Positions 41,687 to 51,394 of a stretch of DNA of 64,000 bases are shown piece after piece. The DNA comes from Marinococcus sp. PL1-022. GTDB lineage: Bacteria; Bacillota; Bacilli; Bacillales; Marinococcaceae. The DNA is taken from contig NZ_JAWXCX010000001.1 of the NCBI RefSeq assembly GCF_033845285.1, forward strand, positions 573,495-637,494. Direction: 5' to 3'. Position 1 is the first letter of the stretch. Each line of letters opens with the position of its first letter. A program made the translations under genes and the position numbers. Below the pieces are notes generated by a model. The model made no database searches, had not been told where the DNA came from, and saw only the letters and a list, made by a program, of their open reading frames with translations.

Positions 41687-44284
41687 ATGCCGTCATCCTT
41701 TCAACAATGGATGAAAAGAATGCAGCATTTTCTTTTTAACGATGAAGAACAGCCAGAAGACAACAACCGTGAAAGTCGTGTAAAGCGCTCCGGAGAGGAT
41801 CCGCCTCCATACATAGCGAGAATGACGTATCAGGAATCTGAGCCGGTGAAGATGTTTAATGTTTATCCCAAAAGCTATGAGGAAGCACAAAAACAAAAGG
41901 GCAGCGCGCGGGCTCCTGAGCGGCCGAGCGCAGCAAAGCTTTCGGGCACTCCTGCCGAACCGCACACCTCCTCCAGTTACAGCCATGGCGAAGCAGAACA
42001 GGAACGCAGTGGGAAAAGCTCTAAACGATCTGTTTCCAGAGAGGAAAAAAAGGCTGAACCAGAGAATTCCGGCTATTTCCGGGGGAAAAACTTTGAAGCA
42101 GGCAGTATCCCTTCCCCTATCTTTGGGTATCAGCAGGCCGAGCTGCATCCGGGTAATTTAAGAGATCCGGAGGCGGAAGAAAGAAAGGAAACATCCGTGC
42201 AGGAACAGATTCGGGAGGATATCGCTTTCCTGAATTCAATCCGTACGGGAGCGAGAAGACCTTCATCCGTAACGAAGCAGGTTGAGGAGAAAGAGGCCAG
42301 TCGAAAACGCCGGGCTCCTTCTATTCTGCAGGAAGACACCGACCGCTTTATGGAAATCAGCAGGGCGCAAAGAAGCGGGAAATGGGACACTGCAGAGAAA
42401 GACCAGCAAGCAGAGAACAGTACGCCGGAGGATGAACCTGAGTCAGAAGAAAAAAAGGATCCTGAACTGTTTCCTTCAGGTACTGCGTTTGAAATAGAAC
42501 CGGAGGAAGCAGCTGATAAAGAGCCCGTCGAAGCAGAGGTTCCGGAAAAAGATCAGGAGTCTCAGGCGGTCTCTATTCCATGGGAAGAAGAAAAAACTCC
42601 AGATGCCATTGTAGAGGATGTGCAGGAAATAAGGCCGGCAGCAGTAGAAAATAGTCCGGGGCCAGCTCCGGAAAAAAACGAACTGCCCGCGGGCAGAAGC
42701 GAAACGAAAACAGAAGAACCAACAGCTGCTTCACCTTCGTCAGTGAAAGAAAGGCCGGCAGCAGCACCGGTGAAAAAACAAACCGGCAGCAAGCGGGCCT
42801 CTACGTCCACCCCGTTTAATGTCATGATGTATCCTAAGGACAAGCGTTCAGCCGGACAGCAGTCAAAGCAAAAGGGATACCGGCTTCCATCGCTTCAGCT
42901 GCTCAATATTCCTCCTAAAAAAGAGGACGAAGACCAGAGCGAACTTGAAGAACAGAGAGAACAGCTTGAAACCACACTGAAAAACTTCCATGTGGATGCA
43001 AAGGTTTCCCAGATTACAAAAGGGCCATCGGTTACAAGGTTTGAAGTTCAGCCTGCGCCGGGAGTAAAAGTAACAAAAGTGACTAATCTGACAGATGACA
43101 TTAAAATGGCGCTCGCTGCGAAGGATTTAAGAATGGAAGCGCCTATCCCGGGAAAGAATGCTATTGGCATTGAAGTGCCCAATCCGACGTCCGCGCCGGT
43201 ATTTTTACGGGAAATCCTCCGCCGGGACGTATTTAAAAATCATCAATCGCCGCTCTCAGTAGCCATGGGTCTCGACATTGGCGGCAATCCGGTCATCGCC
43301 GATCTGCAAAACATGCCGCACGGATTGATCGCAGGCGCTACCGGTTCAGGAAAGAGTGTGTGTATCAACTCTATTCTGCTGAGCCTGCTGTATAAATCTT
43401 CCCCGGAAGAATGTAAGTGGATGCTGATCGATCCTAAAATGGTGGAGCTTGCTTCGTACCGTGATGTTCCTCACCTTATTACACCGGTGATCAATGACGC
43501 CAAGGAAGCCACGGGAGCGTTGAAATGGGCGGTCCAGGAAATGGAAGACCGCTACGAACGCCTGGCCCGGGAGGGCGTGCGCGATATGAAAAAATACAAT
43601 GAGCGCATGGAAAAACAGGGGCGGCCGGCTGATAAAATGCCTTACCTTGTCATTGTAATTGATGAATTGGCAGACCTGATGATGGTGTCGCCGCAGGATG
43701 TGGAGGATGCGATCTGCCGTATTGCCCAGAAAGCAAGGGCCTGCGGTATGCATCTGCTTGTGGCAACGCAGCGTCCATCAGTGGATGTCATCACAGGCCT
43801 TATTAAAGCAAACATTCCAACCAGAATAGCATTTTCTGTGTCCTCACAGGTCGACTCACGGACTATTCTGGACGGGGGAGGTGCTGAGCGTTTAATTGGC
43901 AAGGGTGACATGCTTTTCTATCCGAATGGGGCCTCCAAGCCAACACGTGTGCAGGGCACATTTGTGACAGATGAAGAAATAGACGCCGTGACAGATTATG
44001 TAAAAGAACAGAAAAAACCCGTTTATCAGTTCCAAAAAGAGGAGCTCCAAAAGCATCTGGAAAAAGAAGAACACCAGGATCCCCTCTATGATAACGCGTG
44101 TGAATTCGTCATTGATCAGAAGCAGGCTTCCGCCTCCCAGCTGCAGCGCCGGTTTTCTTTAGGATATAATCGCGCGGCCAAGCTGATTGATACGATGGAA
44201 AACCGTGGGATTGTATCAGAGGCGAGAGGAAGCAAGCCGCGTAATGTATTAGTCACCCGGCAGGAATGGGAAGAATCAGTATAG
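41687..44284 (+). CDS. sftA: Septum-associated DNA translocase SftA
   Basis: An 865-aa FtsK/SpoIIIE-family ATPase. Unlike FtsK it has no transmembrane segments; residues 1-~420 are a long charged, low-complexity linker. The motor follows, with Walker A GATGSGKS near residue 550 and Walker B VIDELADLM near 655. The C-terminal ~70 residues are the gamma winged helix (SASQLQRRFSLGYNRAAKLID) that reads orienting sequences on DNA. SftA clears DNA from the closing septum. ATG 41687 is preferred over TTG 41681, which touches the GGAGG. Confidence 0.95.
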   Translation: MPSSFQQWMKRMQHFLFNDEEQPEDNNRESRVKRSGEDPPPYIARMTYQESEPVKMFNVYPKSYEEAQKQKGSARAPERPSAAKLSGTPAEPHTSSSYSHGEAEQERSGKSSKRSVSREEKKAEPENSGYFRGKNFEAGSIPSPIFGYQQAELHPGNLRDPEAEERKETSVQEQIREDIAFLNSIRTGARRPSSVTKQVEEKEASRKRRAPSILQEDTDRFMEISRAQRSGKWDTAEKDQQAENSTPEDEPESEEKKDPELFPSGTAFEIEPEEAADKEPVEAEVPEKDQESQAVSIPWEEEKTPDAIVEDVQEIRPAAVENSPGPAPEKNELPAGRSETKTEEPTAASPSSVKERPAAAPVKKQTGSKRASTSTPFNVMMYPKDKRSAGQQSKQKGYRLPSLQLLNIPPKKEDEDQSELEEQREQLETTLKNFHVDAKVSQITKGPSVTRFEVQPAPGVKVTKVTNLTDDIKMALAAKDLRMEAPIPGKNAIGIEVPNPTSAPVFLREILRRDVFKNHQSPLSVAMGLDIGGNPVIADLQNMPHGLIAGATGSGKSVCINSILLSLLYKSSPEECKWMLIDPKMVELASYRDVPHLITPVINDAKEATGALKWAVQEMEDRYERLAREGVRDMKKYNERMEKQGRPADKMPYLVIVIDELADLMMVSPQDVEDAICRIAQKARACGMHLLVATQRPSVDVITGLIKANIPTRIAFSVSSQVDSRTILDGGGAERLIGKGDMLFYPNGASKPTRVQGTFVTDEEIDAVTDYVKEQKKPVYQFQKEELQKHLEKEEHQDPLYDNACEFVIDQKQASASQLQRRFSLGYNRAAKLIDTMENRGIVSEARGSKPRNVLVTRQEWEESV

Positions 44285-44334
44285 GCTTGCTTTCGTGTGG
44301 AAGGTTATATATGATAAATAGAATAAAAAGAAGC

Positions 44335-44358
44335 AGCCCGTGGAAAATCACGGGCTCT
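44335..44358 (+). terminator. Terminator after sftA
   Basis: AGCCCGTG ... CACGGGCT followed by a short T-rich stretch. Confidence 0.65.
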
Positions 44359-44390
44359 TATTCTGATACATAGGTTAAGGAGCAGCTGTT

Positions 44391-45491
44391 ATGAAAGAAA
44401 TTGAACTCAAACTGCAAGGAAAACAAAAACGATTAACAAACGAAACATTTAAATTTGATGAACGGGTAAAGGAAGGCTGGTTTTCCGCAGTATACTTCTT
44501 GAAGACCAAAAAAATTGCGGAGAAATATAAGCCGGAAGAACGTGTGCTGATGCAGTTTTTTCAAAAGGATCACGCCGTTTTGTGCGGAGCGGATGAAGCG
44601 GTGGCTTTAGTTAAAACCTTCTCTTCCAACCCGGAAGAACTTGTCATTTATGCCCTTGAAGACGGCAACAAAATTGAACCGTATGAAACAGTGATGACAG
44701 TGGAAGGAAAATACCAGGATTTCGGCTTTCTCGAAGGCCTGATCGACGGTATACTTGCGAGGCGTACGTCTGTGGCTACGAATGTGTTTAACGTTGTGAA
44801 TGCAGCAAAAACCTCAGGAAGAAAAAAGCCTGTAATTTTTATGGGTGATCGGGATGATCACTTCACGCAGCAGGCAGGAGACGGTTACAGCGCTTTTATT
44901 GGCGGTTCCAAGGCCCAGGCAACTCATGCGATGAGCGAATGGTGGGGCAAAAAGGGAATGGGCACAATGCCACACGCCCTTCTCCAGCTTTTCGAGGGGG
45001 ATATTATCCAGGCAACCCGCGCCTACAAAGAAACATTCCCTGAAGATGAACTCGTAGCACTGGTGGATTATAATAATGATGTTATTACCGATTCCCTGAA
45101 AGTGGCGAGAGAGTTCGGCAGCGAGCTTCAGACAGTGCGTCTCGATACATCGGGCAGTATGGTGGATCAATATTTCTGCCGGCATCCGGAAGTGCTTGGC
45201 TCCTTCAATCCCACCGGTGCCAACCCCGAATTGATTTTTGCCTTACGAAGAGTGTTGGACCAAGAAGGTTTTCAGCATGTTAAAATAATGGTAAGTGGTG
45301 GTTTCAACGCTGCCCGCATTGAGGAATATGAAGCTAAAGACGTTCCTGTTGATATTTATGGTATTGGCAGCAGCCTGTTAAAAATCCATATCGGTTTTAC
45401 AGGTGATAATGTGTTGTTAAATGGACAACATGAAGCTAAAGCTGGGCGGAAATACCGTCCGAATAATCGAATGGAGCTCGTTGAATATTAA
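44391..45491 (+). CDS. Nicotinate phosphoribosyltransferase (short type)
   Basis: A 366-aa NAPRTase-fold enzyme of NAD salvage, joining nicotinate and PRPP to give nicotinate mononucleotide. Seen motifs: DGILARRTSVATNVFNVV, GGSKAQATHAMSEWWG, VRLDTSGSM and the C-terminal phosphate-binding KIMVSGGFNAARIEEYE with DVPVDIYGIGSSL. It belongs to the shorter class found beside sftA in several bacilli, not the ~490-aa PncB. Start ATG 44391. The downstream unknown gene begins 25 bases after the stop, so an operon is likely. Confidence 0.87.
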   Translation: MKEIELKLQGKQKRLTNETFKFDERVKEGWFSAVYFLKTKKIAEKYKPEERVLMQFFQKDHAVLCGADEAVALVKTFSSNPEELVIYALEDGNKIEPYETVMTVEGKYQDFGFLEGLIDGILARRTSVATNVFNVVNAAKTSGRKKPVIFMGDRDDHFTQQAGDGYSAFIGGSKAQATHAMSEWWGKKGMGTMPHALLQLFEGDIIQATRAYKETFPEDELVALVDYNNDVITDSLKVAREFGSELQTVRLDTSGSMVDQYFCRHPEVLGSFNPTGANPELIFALRRVLDQEGFQHVKIMVSGGFNAARIEEYEAKDVPVDIYGIGSSLLKIHIGFTGDNVLLNGQHEAKAGRKYRPNNRMELVEY

Positions 45492-45516
45492 TTTCCCTGG
45501 AAAGGAGTTCTTGGCC

Positions 45517-46158
45517 GTGCGTTCGGATATACAAAGGTATCGACAGCGCCGGCAGGCAGAAGCGGACCGGCGCCTCGAAGGCCTGCTCGCAGCATTTAAA
45601 GCCTGGAAAGATGAAAATACGAATCTGCGCGAAAAGGTGCGTGCCAAGCATCTTTTTGCGGAACAGACAGGACTTGCGGTGGAGCAGGTGGAAAAGAAAC
45701 CGTGGGATATGCTGTTTGAGGAATGGTTTTCGTATGACTATGTAACTATTATCGGAACGCATTTATTTGATATGTTTTTAAAGCAGACGCTGTCTGCAAG
45801 AACCCGAATGGACCTCCAGCTCGGCGGTCTGCTTTTAACGGCCTCCTGGCTGCCAGTGGAATTGAATGAAAAAAACTACTGGGTTAGAGCAGTTGGGAAG
45901 CAGGAATTTTCAAACCGGCTGCAGCAGGACGCTGCTTTGGAGCCGGCGGCATCTGCTACCTGGCTTGTCCGGACAGCACGTGTAGGTTTTGAGGACACCC
46001 GCCTGGGACAGGCAGTACCGCTCCGTCCCGCTGGCGAAGGTTTTCAGGCACTGATGCTTGAGGCGGAAAAAGCTTACCAGAAGGAAGAGTACATTCGATG
46101 GCATAAAGAAAAAGGGGCTTCCTGGCTGCAGTTTGCGCTCCCGTCTGTTAGTTTTTAA
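45517..46158 (+). CDS. Unknown protein (213 aa) between NAPRTase and murC
   Basis: Not recognised. The N-terminal ~50 residues are strongly basic and helical (DIQRYRQRRQAEADRRLEGL). The middle has aromatic-rich EWFSYDYVTIIGTHLFDMFL, and the end is HKEKGASWLQFALPSVSF. No signal peptide or transmembrane segment. GTG 45517 is chosen with AAAGGAG 9 bases upstream; TTG 45511 is too close to it. Probably co-transcribed with the NAPRTase gene. Confidence 0.72.
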   Translation: MRSDIQRYRQRRQAEADRRLEGLLAAFKAWKDENTNLREKVRAKHLFAEQTGLAVEQVEKKPWDMLFEEWFSYDYVTIIGTHLFDMFLKQTLSARTRMDLQLGGLLLTASWLPVELNEKNYWVRAVGKQEFSNRLQQDAALEPAASATWLVRTARVGFEDTRLGQAVPLRPAGEGFQALMLEAEKAYQKEEYIRWHKEKGASWLQFALPSVSF

Positions 46159-46209
46159 TCGTAAACGAAGACGGGAGTCAGCCTTTTCTGCCCAATTCAG
46201 GTCGTTCCA

Positions 46210-46238
46210 TTGGAGGAACTAGAGGTTTTTGCTATAAT
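46210..46238 (+). promoter_or_regulatory. murC promoter
   Basis: TTGGAG (46210-46215), 17-base spacer ending in TG-C, TATAAT (46233-46238): an extended -10 sigma-A promoter. Confidence 0.75.
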
Positions 46239-46338
46239 AGGATAAGTATGTTTACATATGATACACACCATGAAAAACGATCTCTTTCACCTGTGCGTTT
46301 CGGCGGCAAGGTTTTTTGAAAGAACGGAGGAAGACAAT

Positions 46339-47649
46339 ATGTCTAATTATCATTTTATTGGAATTAAAGGATCCGGCATGAGTGCTCTTGCTCAGATTCT
46401 GCACGATATGAACCACACTGTACAGGGCTCGGATGTTGAAAAAACATTTTTTACCCAGCAGCCTCTTGAAAAGAAAAATATCTCTATTCTTCCTTTTCAG
46501 GCTGATAATATCCAGGAAGGGCAGACAGTAGTGGCTTCAGCAGCTTATGGTGATACCCACGAAGAAGTGAAAAAGGCAAAGCAGTCAGGGCTGGAGGTTC
46601 ATTCATACCCTCAGTTTTTAGGAGAATTTCTTCAGAATTTTACGTCGATAGCAGTGGCAGGCTCTCACGGCAAAACGACGACCACCGGTCTGTTAGCCCA
46701 TGTGCTCGAGGCGTACAAGCCAACCTCATACTTAATTGGTGATGGCACAGGAAAGGGTATGGAAAACAGCCGCTTTTTTACGTTTGAGGCCTGTGAATAC
46801 CGCCGTCATTTTTTGAATTATGTTCCTGATTACGCCATCATGACAAATATCGATTTTGATCATCCAGACTATTTTTCTGATGTAGACGATGTCGTGCAGG
46901 CGTTTAATGAAATGGCTCAAAAAGTAAAAAAAGGTATCGTAGCCTGTGGGGATGACGAACATCTTCAAAAGCTGCACGCCTCCGTACCAATTGTTTACTA
47001 TGGCATTGAAGGAAAACATGATTTTAACGCAGAAAACATATCAGTAGACGAAAACGGCACCAGCTTCGATGTTCAAATACGCGGAGACCGTTTTGGCCGT
47101 TTTACGATTCCAGGCTATGGCAATCATCATATTTTAAACGCGCTCGCCGTTATTGCTATCTGTCACTATGAAGAGGTACCGGCTTCTATCATCCGTGAAC
47201 AGCTGGCCTCTTTTAGCGGAGTAAAACGCCGGTTTACAGAAAAAATTTCCGGTTCGCAGGTATTGATTGATGATTATGCCCATCATCCTACGGAGATCCG
47301 GGCTACCATTGAGTCAGCGAAACAAAAGTATCCGAGCCGGCCGGTAGCAGCTGTTTTTCAGCCGCATACGTTTTCAAGAACAAAGGCGTTTCTTGATGAT
47401 TTTGCAGACAGCCTGCAGATGGCCGATTATGTTTACCTTTGCGATATTTTCGGATCAGCCAGGGAACAGGATGGAAGCCTGAGTATCGATGATTTAAAAC
47501 AACGTATTCCTGGAGCAAAAATAATCCAGGAAGATGGTGTCCAGGTGCTTGAAACGCACAATGATGCTGTACTTTTATTTATGGGAGCCGGAGACATTCA
47601 AAAGTTTCAGAGAGCCTATGAAGCTCACCTTGAATCCTCCAAACAATAA
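46339..47649 (+). CDS. murC: UDP-N-acetylmuramate--L-alanine ligase
   Basis: A 436-aa cytoplasmic Mur ligase that adds the first amino acid of the peptidoglycan stem. Domain 1 binds UDP-MurNAc ([17 protein letters not shown]). The ATP site is GSHGKTTTT (residues 109-117). Domain 3 starts near residue 310 with [10 protein letters not shown] and contains [12 protein letters not shown] 46339 with ACGGAGG upstream; in-frame codons upstream (46258) are not supported by a ribosome site. Confidence 0.97.
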   Translation: MSNYHFIGIKGSGMSALAQILHDMNHTVQGSDVEKTFFTQQPLEKKNISILPFQADNIQEGQTVVASAAYGDTHEEVKKAKQSGLEVHSYPQFLGEFLQNFTSIAVAGSHGKTTTTGLLAHVLEAYKPTSYLIGDGTGKGMENSRFFTFEACEYRRHFLNYVPDYAIMTNIDFDHPDYFSDVDDVVQAFNEMAQKVKKGIVACGDDEHLQKLHASVPIVYYGIEGKHDFNAENISVDENGTSFDVQIRGDRFGRFTIPGYGNHHILNALAVIAICHYEEVPASIIREQLASFSGVKRRFTEKISGSQVLIDDYAHHPTEIRATIESAKQKYPSRPVAAVFQPHTFSRTKAFLDDFADSLQMADYVYLCDIFGSAREQDGSLSIDDLKQRIPGAKIIQEDGVQVLETHNDAVLLFMGAGDIQKFQRAYEAHLESSKQ

Positions 47650-47653
47650 AATT

Positions 47654-47688
47654 AAAAGAACGGGAAGCGAAAGCTTTCCGTTCTTTTG
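47654..47688 (+). terminator. Terminator after murC
   Basis: AAAAGAACGGGAAGC, tetraloop GAAA, GCTTTCCGTTCTTTT (one G-U pair). Confidence 0.92.
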
Positions 47689-47806
47689 ATGTTAATATCA
47701 AAGAAGATTTGAACAGTCATCAAATTGATTGTTTTTTCATCCAGAATGCATACTTTTTATGGGAAAAGGGAACAGAGGAACAGAAAGGTCCTCTATGAAG
47801 AATGGA

Positions 47807-47832
47807 GTTTCAAACCAAACAAATAGTGGTAA
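47807..47832 (+). promoter_or_regulatory. Possible sigma-B promoter of ytxG
   Basis: GTTTCA (47807-47812), 14-base spacer, TGGTAA (47827-47832), each one base off GTTTAA/GGGTAA. In B. subtilis ytxGH is sigma-B controlled, which supports the reading. Confidence 0.4.
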
Positions 47833-47858
47833 AATGGCGACAGGAGGTGTATGGTAAT

Positions 47859-48272
47859 ATGGCTATTTTAGGGTACATAAGCGCGCTAATCGCAGCGATC
47901 GCTTTTGCCGTTCTAATTATTTTCCTCGTGAAAACGCTGAAAACAGCGACTACGATGATGGAGCGCGTAGGTAATACCATGGAACAAGTAGAGCAGCAGG
48001 TACAGGGCATTACCAGAGAATCAGAGGCTATGCTTAATCGTTCTAATACTATTATGGAAGATGTGCAGACCAAAACAGAGAGTATTAATGGTTTTGTAGG
48101 ATCGCTGCAAAATGTTGGGGAATCGGTGGATAACGTTAACCACTCATTCCGTCGTGTAGCAGATTCCGTTTCCAATTATTCTTCAAAACAATCAGAGCAG
48201 GTCACCCAGGTAATTCAGTGGGGGAATGCCTTTATTGATTTGTATGCCCGCTGGAAAAAACGGACAAAATAA
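47859..48272 (+). CDS. ytxG: DUF948 general-stress protein YtxG
   Basis: A 137-aa membrane-anchored protein: one N-terminal transmembrane helix (YISALIAAIAFAVLIIFLVK), then a long coiled-coil of the methyl-accepting-like DUF948 type (MERVGNTMEQVEQQVQGITR). In B. subtilis it is a sigma-B general-stress protein. ATG 47859 is preferred with GGAGGTG upstream; the open frame 19 codons further up is not conserved-looking. It precedes ytxH; the third gene of the B. subtilis operon, ytxJ, is not found. Confidence 0.87.
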   Translation: MAILGYISALIAAIAFAVLIIFLVKTLKTATTMMERVGNTMEQVEQQVQGITRESEAMLNRSNTIMEDVQTKTESINGFVGSLQNVGESVDNVNHSFRRVADSVSNYSSKQSEQVTQVIQWGNAFIDLYARWKKRTK

Positions 48273-48288
48273 AAGGGGACGATAAAGA

Positions 48289-48720
48289 ATGGCTTCGTAC
48301 AACACAAAAGACTTTATTATTGGCACGATTATAGGAAGTATTGTAGGAGCGTCTACAGCACTGCTCCTCACTCCAAAGTCCGGACAGGAATGGCGCCAGG
48401 ATCTTTCTGAAGGCACCCAGTCAGTAAAGCAGAAATCAAGCGGTCTAACCTCTGAAGCTTACGAAAAAGGCAGTGAATGGGCAAATCGCGCTAAAGATAA
48501 GTCCAGCGAATTGGCTAAAAATGTTTCTGCACAGTCTTCTCATTTATATGAGCGGGTGAAAGGAAGCCCGGGCGAAGACGAAGAAAAGTCTGCGGAAGAG
48601 CTGGCAAAAGAACTTAATGAACGTATTGATGAAAGTGAAGAAGAAGCAGCAGAAGATGTAAAAAAAGAAGTACGCGATCTGCATAAAGATTCGACGGAAA
48701 ACAACAGCAATAATACGTAA
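48289..48720 (+). CDS. ytxH: YtxH-family general-stress protein
   Basis: A 143-aa protein with one N-terminal transmembrane/gas-vesicle-like YtxH domain (DFIIGTIIGSIVGASTALLL, TPKSGQEWRQDL). A long charged, predicted helical and acidic tail follows (EEKSAEELAKELNERID...). Co-transcribed with ytxG (16-base gap). Role in stress unknown. Confidence 0.9.
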   Translation: MASYNTKDFIIGTIIGSIVGASTALLLTPKSGQEWRQDLSEGTQSVKQKSSGLTSEAYEKGSEWANRAKDKSSELAKNVSAQSSHLYERVKGSPGEDEEKSAEELAKELNERIDESEEEAAEDVKKEVRDLHKDSTENNSNNT

Positions 48721-48729
48721 AATTTAAGG

Positions 48730-48755
48730 CCGCTGTGTCAGACGCAGCGGTTTTT
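48730..48755 (+). terminator. Terminator after ytxH
   Basis: CCGCTG ... CAGCGG, then five Ts. Confidence 0.85.
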
Positions 48756-48817
48756 AATATGTTTTTCCGGTGGAATATAGATGGAAAGCTTATTTTAAAG
48801 GCAAAAATACTTTAACA

Positions 48818-48879
48818 CTTAAAAGCGTTTAAGAAATAAAGAAAAAAGGGCTGACAGAACAGAATTCTTCGTTTATAAT
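48818..48879 (+). promoter_or_regulatory. aroA promoter with upstream palindrome
   Basis: CTGACA (48851-48856), 17-base spacer, TATAAT (48874-48879). Upstream is the perfect palindrome CTTAAA-AGCG-TTTAAG (48818-48833), a possible operator; its right arm also contains a GTTTAA resembling a sigma-B -35, with GGGCTG 15 bases on (poor -10). Confidence 0.65.
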
Positions 48880-48925
48880 GGGGCGTAATCGAAAAGATAA
48901 GTAATTGACTGAAGGAGTGGAGAGC

Positions 48926-50002
48926 ATGAGTAACGAACAGTTAGATGCCTTGAGAGAACAATTGGATGACGTGAACGTACAGCTGCTGGAACTGATCAAT
49001 GAACGTGGGCGGCTTGTCCGGGAAATCGGGGACGTAAAAAGCAAGTCCGGACAGAAACGATTCGACCCGGTACGTGAGCGTCATATGCTTGACCATATCG
49101 CAGAACATAATGAAGGGCCTTTCTACACTTCTACGGTTCAGCATATTTTCAAACAAATCTTCCAGGCCGGTCTTGAGCTTCAGGAAGACGATAATCGAAA
49201 AGAATTGCTCGTCTCCCGGAAGAAAAAGCCTGAAGATACAATTGTTGACCTGAAAGGTGAAAAAATTGGAGACGGTTCTCAGCGTCTTGTTGCAGGACCT
49301 TGTTCCGTTGAAAGCTACGAACAGGTGTATGAAGTGGCTAAATTCATGAAAAGCCAGGGCATTCGCCTTCTGCGTGGCGGTGCATTCAAGCCGAGAACTT
49401 CCCCGTATGATTTCCAGGGACTTGGCAAAGAGGGCCTCGAAATTCTTCGCCGTGTAGCTGATGAGCTGGACATGGTTGTAATCAGCGAAATTGTAAGCCC
49501 GCAGGATGTAGAAATGTCACTGGACTACCTCGACGTTATTCAGGTCGGTGCAAGAAACTCGCAAAACTTCGAACTATTAAAAGAAGTAGGTGGCGTAGAC
49601 AAGCCTGTATTAATGAAACGCGGCATGTCCTCGACGATCGATGAATTGATTAAGGGTGCCGAATACATCCTGGCTAAAGGCAATGAAAATATTATTCTCT
49701 GTGAACGCGGCATCCGTACGTACGAAAAAGCAACGAGAAACACTCTCGATATTTCTGCAGTGCCAATTCTGAAAAAAGAAACACACCTTCCGGTAATGGT
49801 GGATGTGACACACTCTACGGGCAGAAGAGATCTGCTTGAGCCAACAGCGCGTGCAGCATTTGCTATTGGTGCAGATGCAGTTATGGCTGAAGTACACCCT
49901 GATCCTGCTGTCGCTCTTTCTGATTCCGCCCAGCAAATGGATCTTGCTCAATTTGAATCCTTCCTGGATTCTTTACGGGCTTCCGGATTATACAAATCAT
50001 AA
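48926..50002 (+). CDS. aroA: Bifunctional chorismate mutase / DAHP synthase
   Basis: A 358-aa fusion, exactly the length of the B. subtilis enzyme. Residues 1-~90 form an AroQ-type chorismate mutase ([35 protein letters not shown]). Residues ~100-358 form DAHP synthase with [29 protein letters not shown] and [14 protein letters not shown]. It starts the shikimate pathway; the mutase domain acts as the sensor for feedback by prephenate/chorismate. ATG 48926 follows AAGGAG; upstream in-frame codons lie in the leader. Confidence 0.97.
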   Translation: MSNEQLDALREQLDDVNVQLLELINERGRLVREIGDVKSKSGQKRFDPVRERHMLDHIAEHNEGPFYTSTVQHIFKQIFQAGLELQEDDNRKELLVSRKKKPEDTIVDLKGEKIGDGSQRLVAGPCSVESYEQVYEVAKFMKSQGIRLLRGGAFKPRTSPYDFQGLGKEGLEILRRVADELDMVVISEIVSPQDVEMSLDYLDVIQVGARNSQNFELLKEVGGVDKPVLMKRGMSSTIDELIKGAEYILAKGNENIILCERGIRTYEKATRNTLDISAVPILKKETHLPVMVDVTHSTGRRDLLEPTARAAFAIGADAVMAEVHPDPAVALSDSAQQMDLAQFESFLDSLRASGLYKS

Positions 50003-50013
50003 TGCAGCACAGG

Positions 50014-50043
50014 AAAGCACAGGGCGTCGTCCTGTGCTTTTTC
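50014..50043 (+). terminator. Terminator after aroA
   Basis: AAAGCACAGG ... CCTGTGCTTT then Ts. Confidence 0.88.
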
Positions 50044-50075
50044 TATGGTGAGCCTTAATAATTAATTTAAATTAA

Positions 50076-50119
50076 TTGACAGCGTTTTCTTGAAAATAAG
50101 TATGAAAACATAGTAAAAT
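50076..50119 (+). promoter_or_regulatory. cre-like site and distal ccpA promoter
   Basis: TTGACAGCGTTTTCT (50076-50090) fits the catabolite-response element WTGNAANCGNWNNCW with one mismatch and intact central CG. It abuts a promoter TTGAAA (50090-50095), 18 bases, TAAAAT (50114-50119). CcpA autocontrol is a fair inference. Confidence 0.55.
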
Positions 50120-50241
50120 GAAAACAATTGAAAACAAGTCAAATCAAGAATGAAGACGTTTTGGATTTAATATGGTATGATTGGAAAATCTGTGATTGTG
50201 AAGAAAAGAACAAACATGTATAAATTATGCGGAATAGAAAG

Positions 50242-50295
50242 TTATGAAAAGTTTTCATAAATGAATTGCAGAGGCGATAACCATTATTATATGAT
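50242..50295 (+). promoter_or_regulatory. Proximal ccpA promoter with a 19-bp perfect palindrome
   Basis: TTGCAG (50266-50271), 18 bases, TATGAT (50290-50295). Directly upstream is TTATGAAAA-G-TTTTCATAA (50242-50260), perfectly symmetric around one base. It resembles a cre site short of one central base. Confidence 0.6.
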
Positions 50296-50345
50296 AGCAT
50301 CATCTGTTGAGAAGTGGATGAAAGGGACTTGAAGGAGGATTACTA

Positions 50346-51356
50346 GTGAATACAACAATTTATGATGTAGCAAGAGAGGCCGGCGTTTCAATGGCGACCG
50401 TCTCGCGTGTGGTGAATGGCAATCCCAACGTGAAGCCGGCCACAAGAAAAAAAGTGCTGGACGCTATTGAAGGGCTCGGTTATCGTCCGAACGCCGTAGC
50501 TCGCGGTCTTGCAAGTAAAAAAACAACGACCGTTGGTGTGATTATTCCCGATATATCGAGTATTTTCTTTGCTGAGCTGGCCCGGGGGATCGAAGATATC
50601 GCGATGATGTATAAATACAATATCATCCTGAGTAACTCCGACCAGAATAAGGACCGGGAAATTAATTTAATTAACACTCTGCTTGAAAAACAGGTGGACG
50701 GCATTGTATTTATGGGCGGTGAAATTACCGAGGAGCACGTAGAACAATTTAAGCACTCCCCGGTCCCAATTGTACTGGCTGCGACAGTTGATGAAAATAA
50801 GGAAGTTCCTTCAGTGAATATTGATTATGCAGATGCTGCTTTTGACGCAGTGGAAGAACTAATCGAGGGTGGCCACCAAAGAATTGGTATGGTTTCGGGC
50901 TCTCTTGAAGACCCGGTAAACGGGTATAAAAAATTCAGCGGCTATAAAGAGGCCCTGAATAAAAACAATATTACTTTTGAAGAAGAACTGGTAACAGTAG
51001 GAGATTATTCATATGATTCCGGGCTGAGGGCTGCTCAGTCCCTGATGAAGCTCGAAAATCCTCCAACTGCGATTTTTGCTTCCACAGACGAAATGGCTCT
51101 CGGTGTTATTCACGGTCTGCAGGATGACGGTTTCGTCGTACCGGATCAGGTGAACGTCATCGGCTTTGACAATACACGCCTTGCGACGATGGTAAGGCCG
51201 ACATTAACGACTGTAGTACAGCCAATGTATGATATTGGGGCAGTTTCCATGCGCCTCCTGACGAAGTTTATGAACAAAGAGGAAGTAGATGAAAGTACTG
51301 TAGTTCTTCCGCACCGCCTGGAATACAGACAATCAACGACTATCCCGGAAAAGTAA
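50346..51356 (+). CDS. ccpA: Catabolite control protein A
   Basis: A 336-aa LacI/GalR regulator. The N-terminal HTH with hinge helix ([19 protein letters not shown] ... [15 protein letters not shown]) is the CcpA form. The effector domain carries [16 protein letters not shown] and the HPr-Ser-P contact surface. Bound to HPr-Ser-P it represses or activates cre-controlled carbon genes, probably including acuABC/acsA nearby. GTG 50346 follows AAGGAGG by 7 bases. The motPS genes that follow ccpA in B. subtilis are absent; acuC follows directly, convergently. Confidence 0.98.
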   Translation: MNTTIYDVAREAGVSMATVSRVVNGNPNVKPATRKKVLDAIEGLGYRPNAVARGLASKKTTTVGVIIPDISSIFFAELARGIEDIAMMYKYNIILSNSDQNKDREINLINTLLEKQVDGIVFMGGEITEEHVEQFKHSPVPIVLAATVDENKEVPSVNIDYADAAFDAVEELIEGGHQRIGMVSGSLEDPVNGYKKFSGYKEALNKNNITFEEELVTVGDYSYDSGLRAAQSLMKLENPPTAIFASTDEMALGVIHGLQDDGFVVPDQVNVIGFDNTRLATMVRPTLTTVVQPMYDIGAVSMRLLTKFMNKEEVDESTVVLPHRLEYRQSTTIPEK

Positions 51357-51382
51357 GGGAAGCAGCTTTTAGCTGCTTCCCT
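51355..51382. terminator. Convergent terminator ccpA / acuC
   Basis: AAGGGAAGCAGCT ... AGCTGCTTCCCTT, near-perfect stem. Confidence 0.85.
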
Positions 51383-51394
51383 TACTTATTATTC

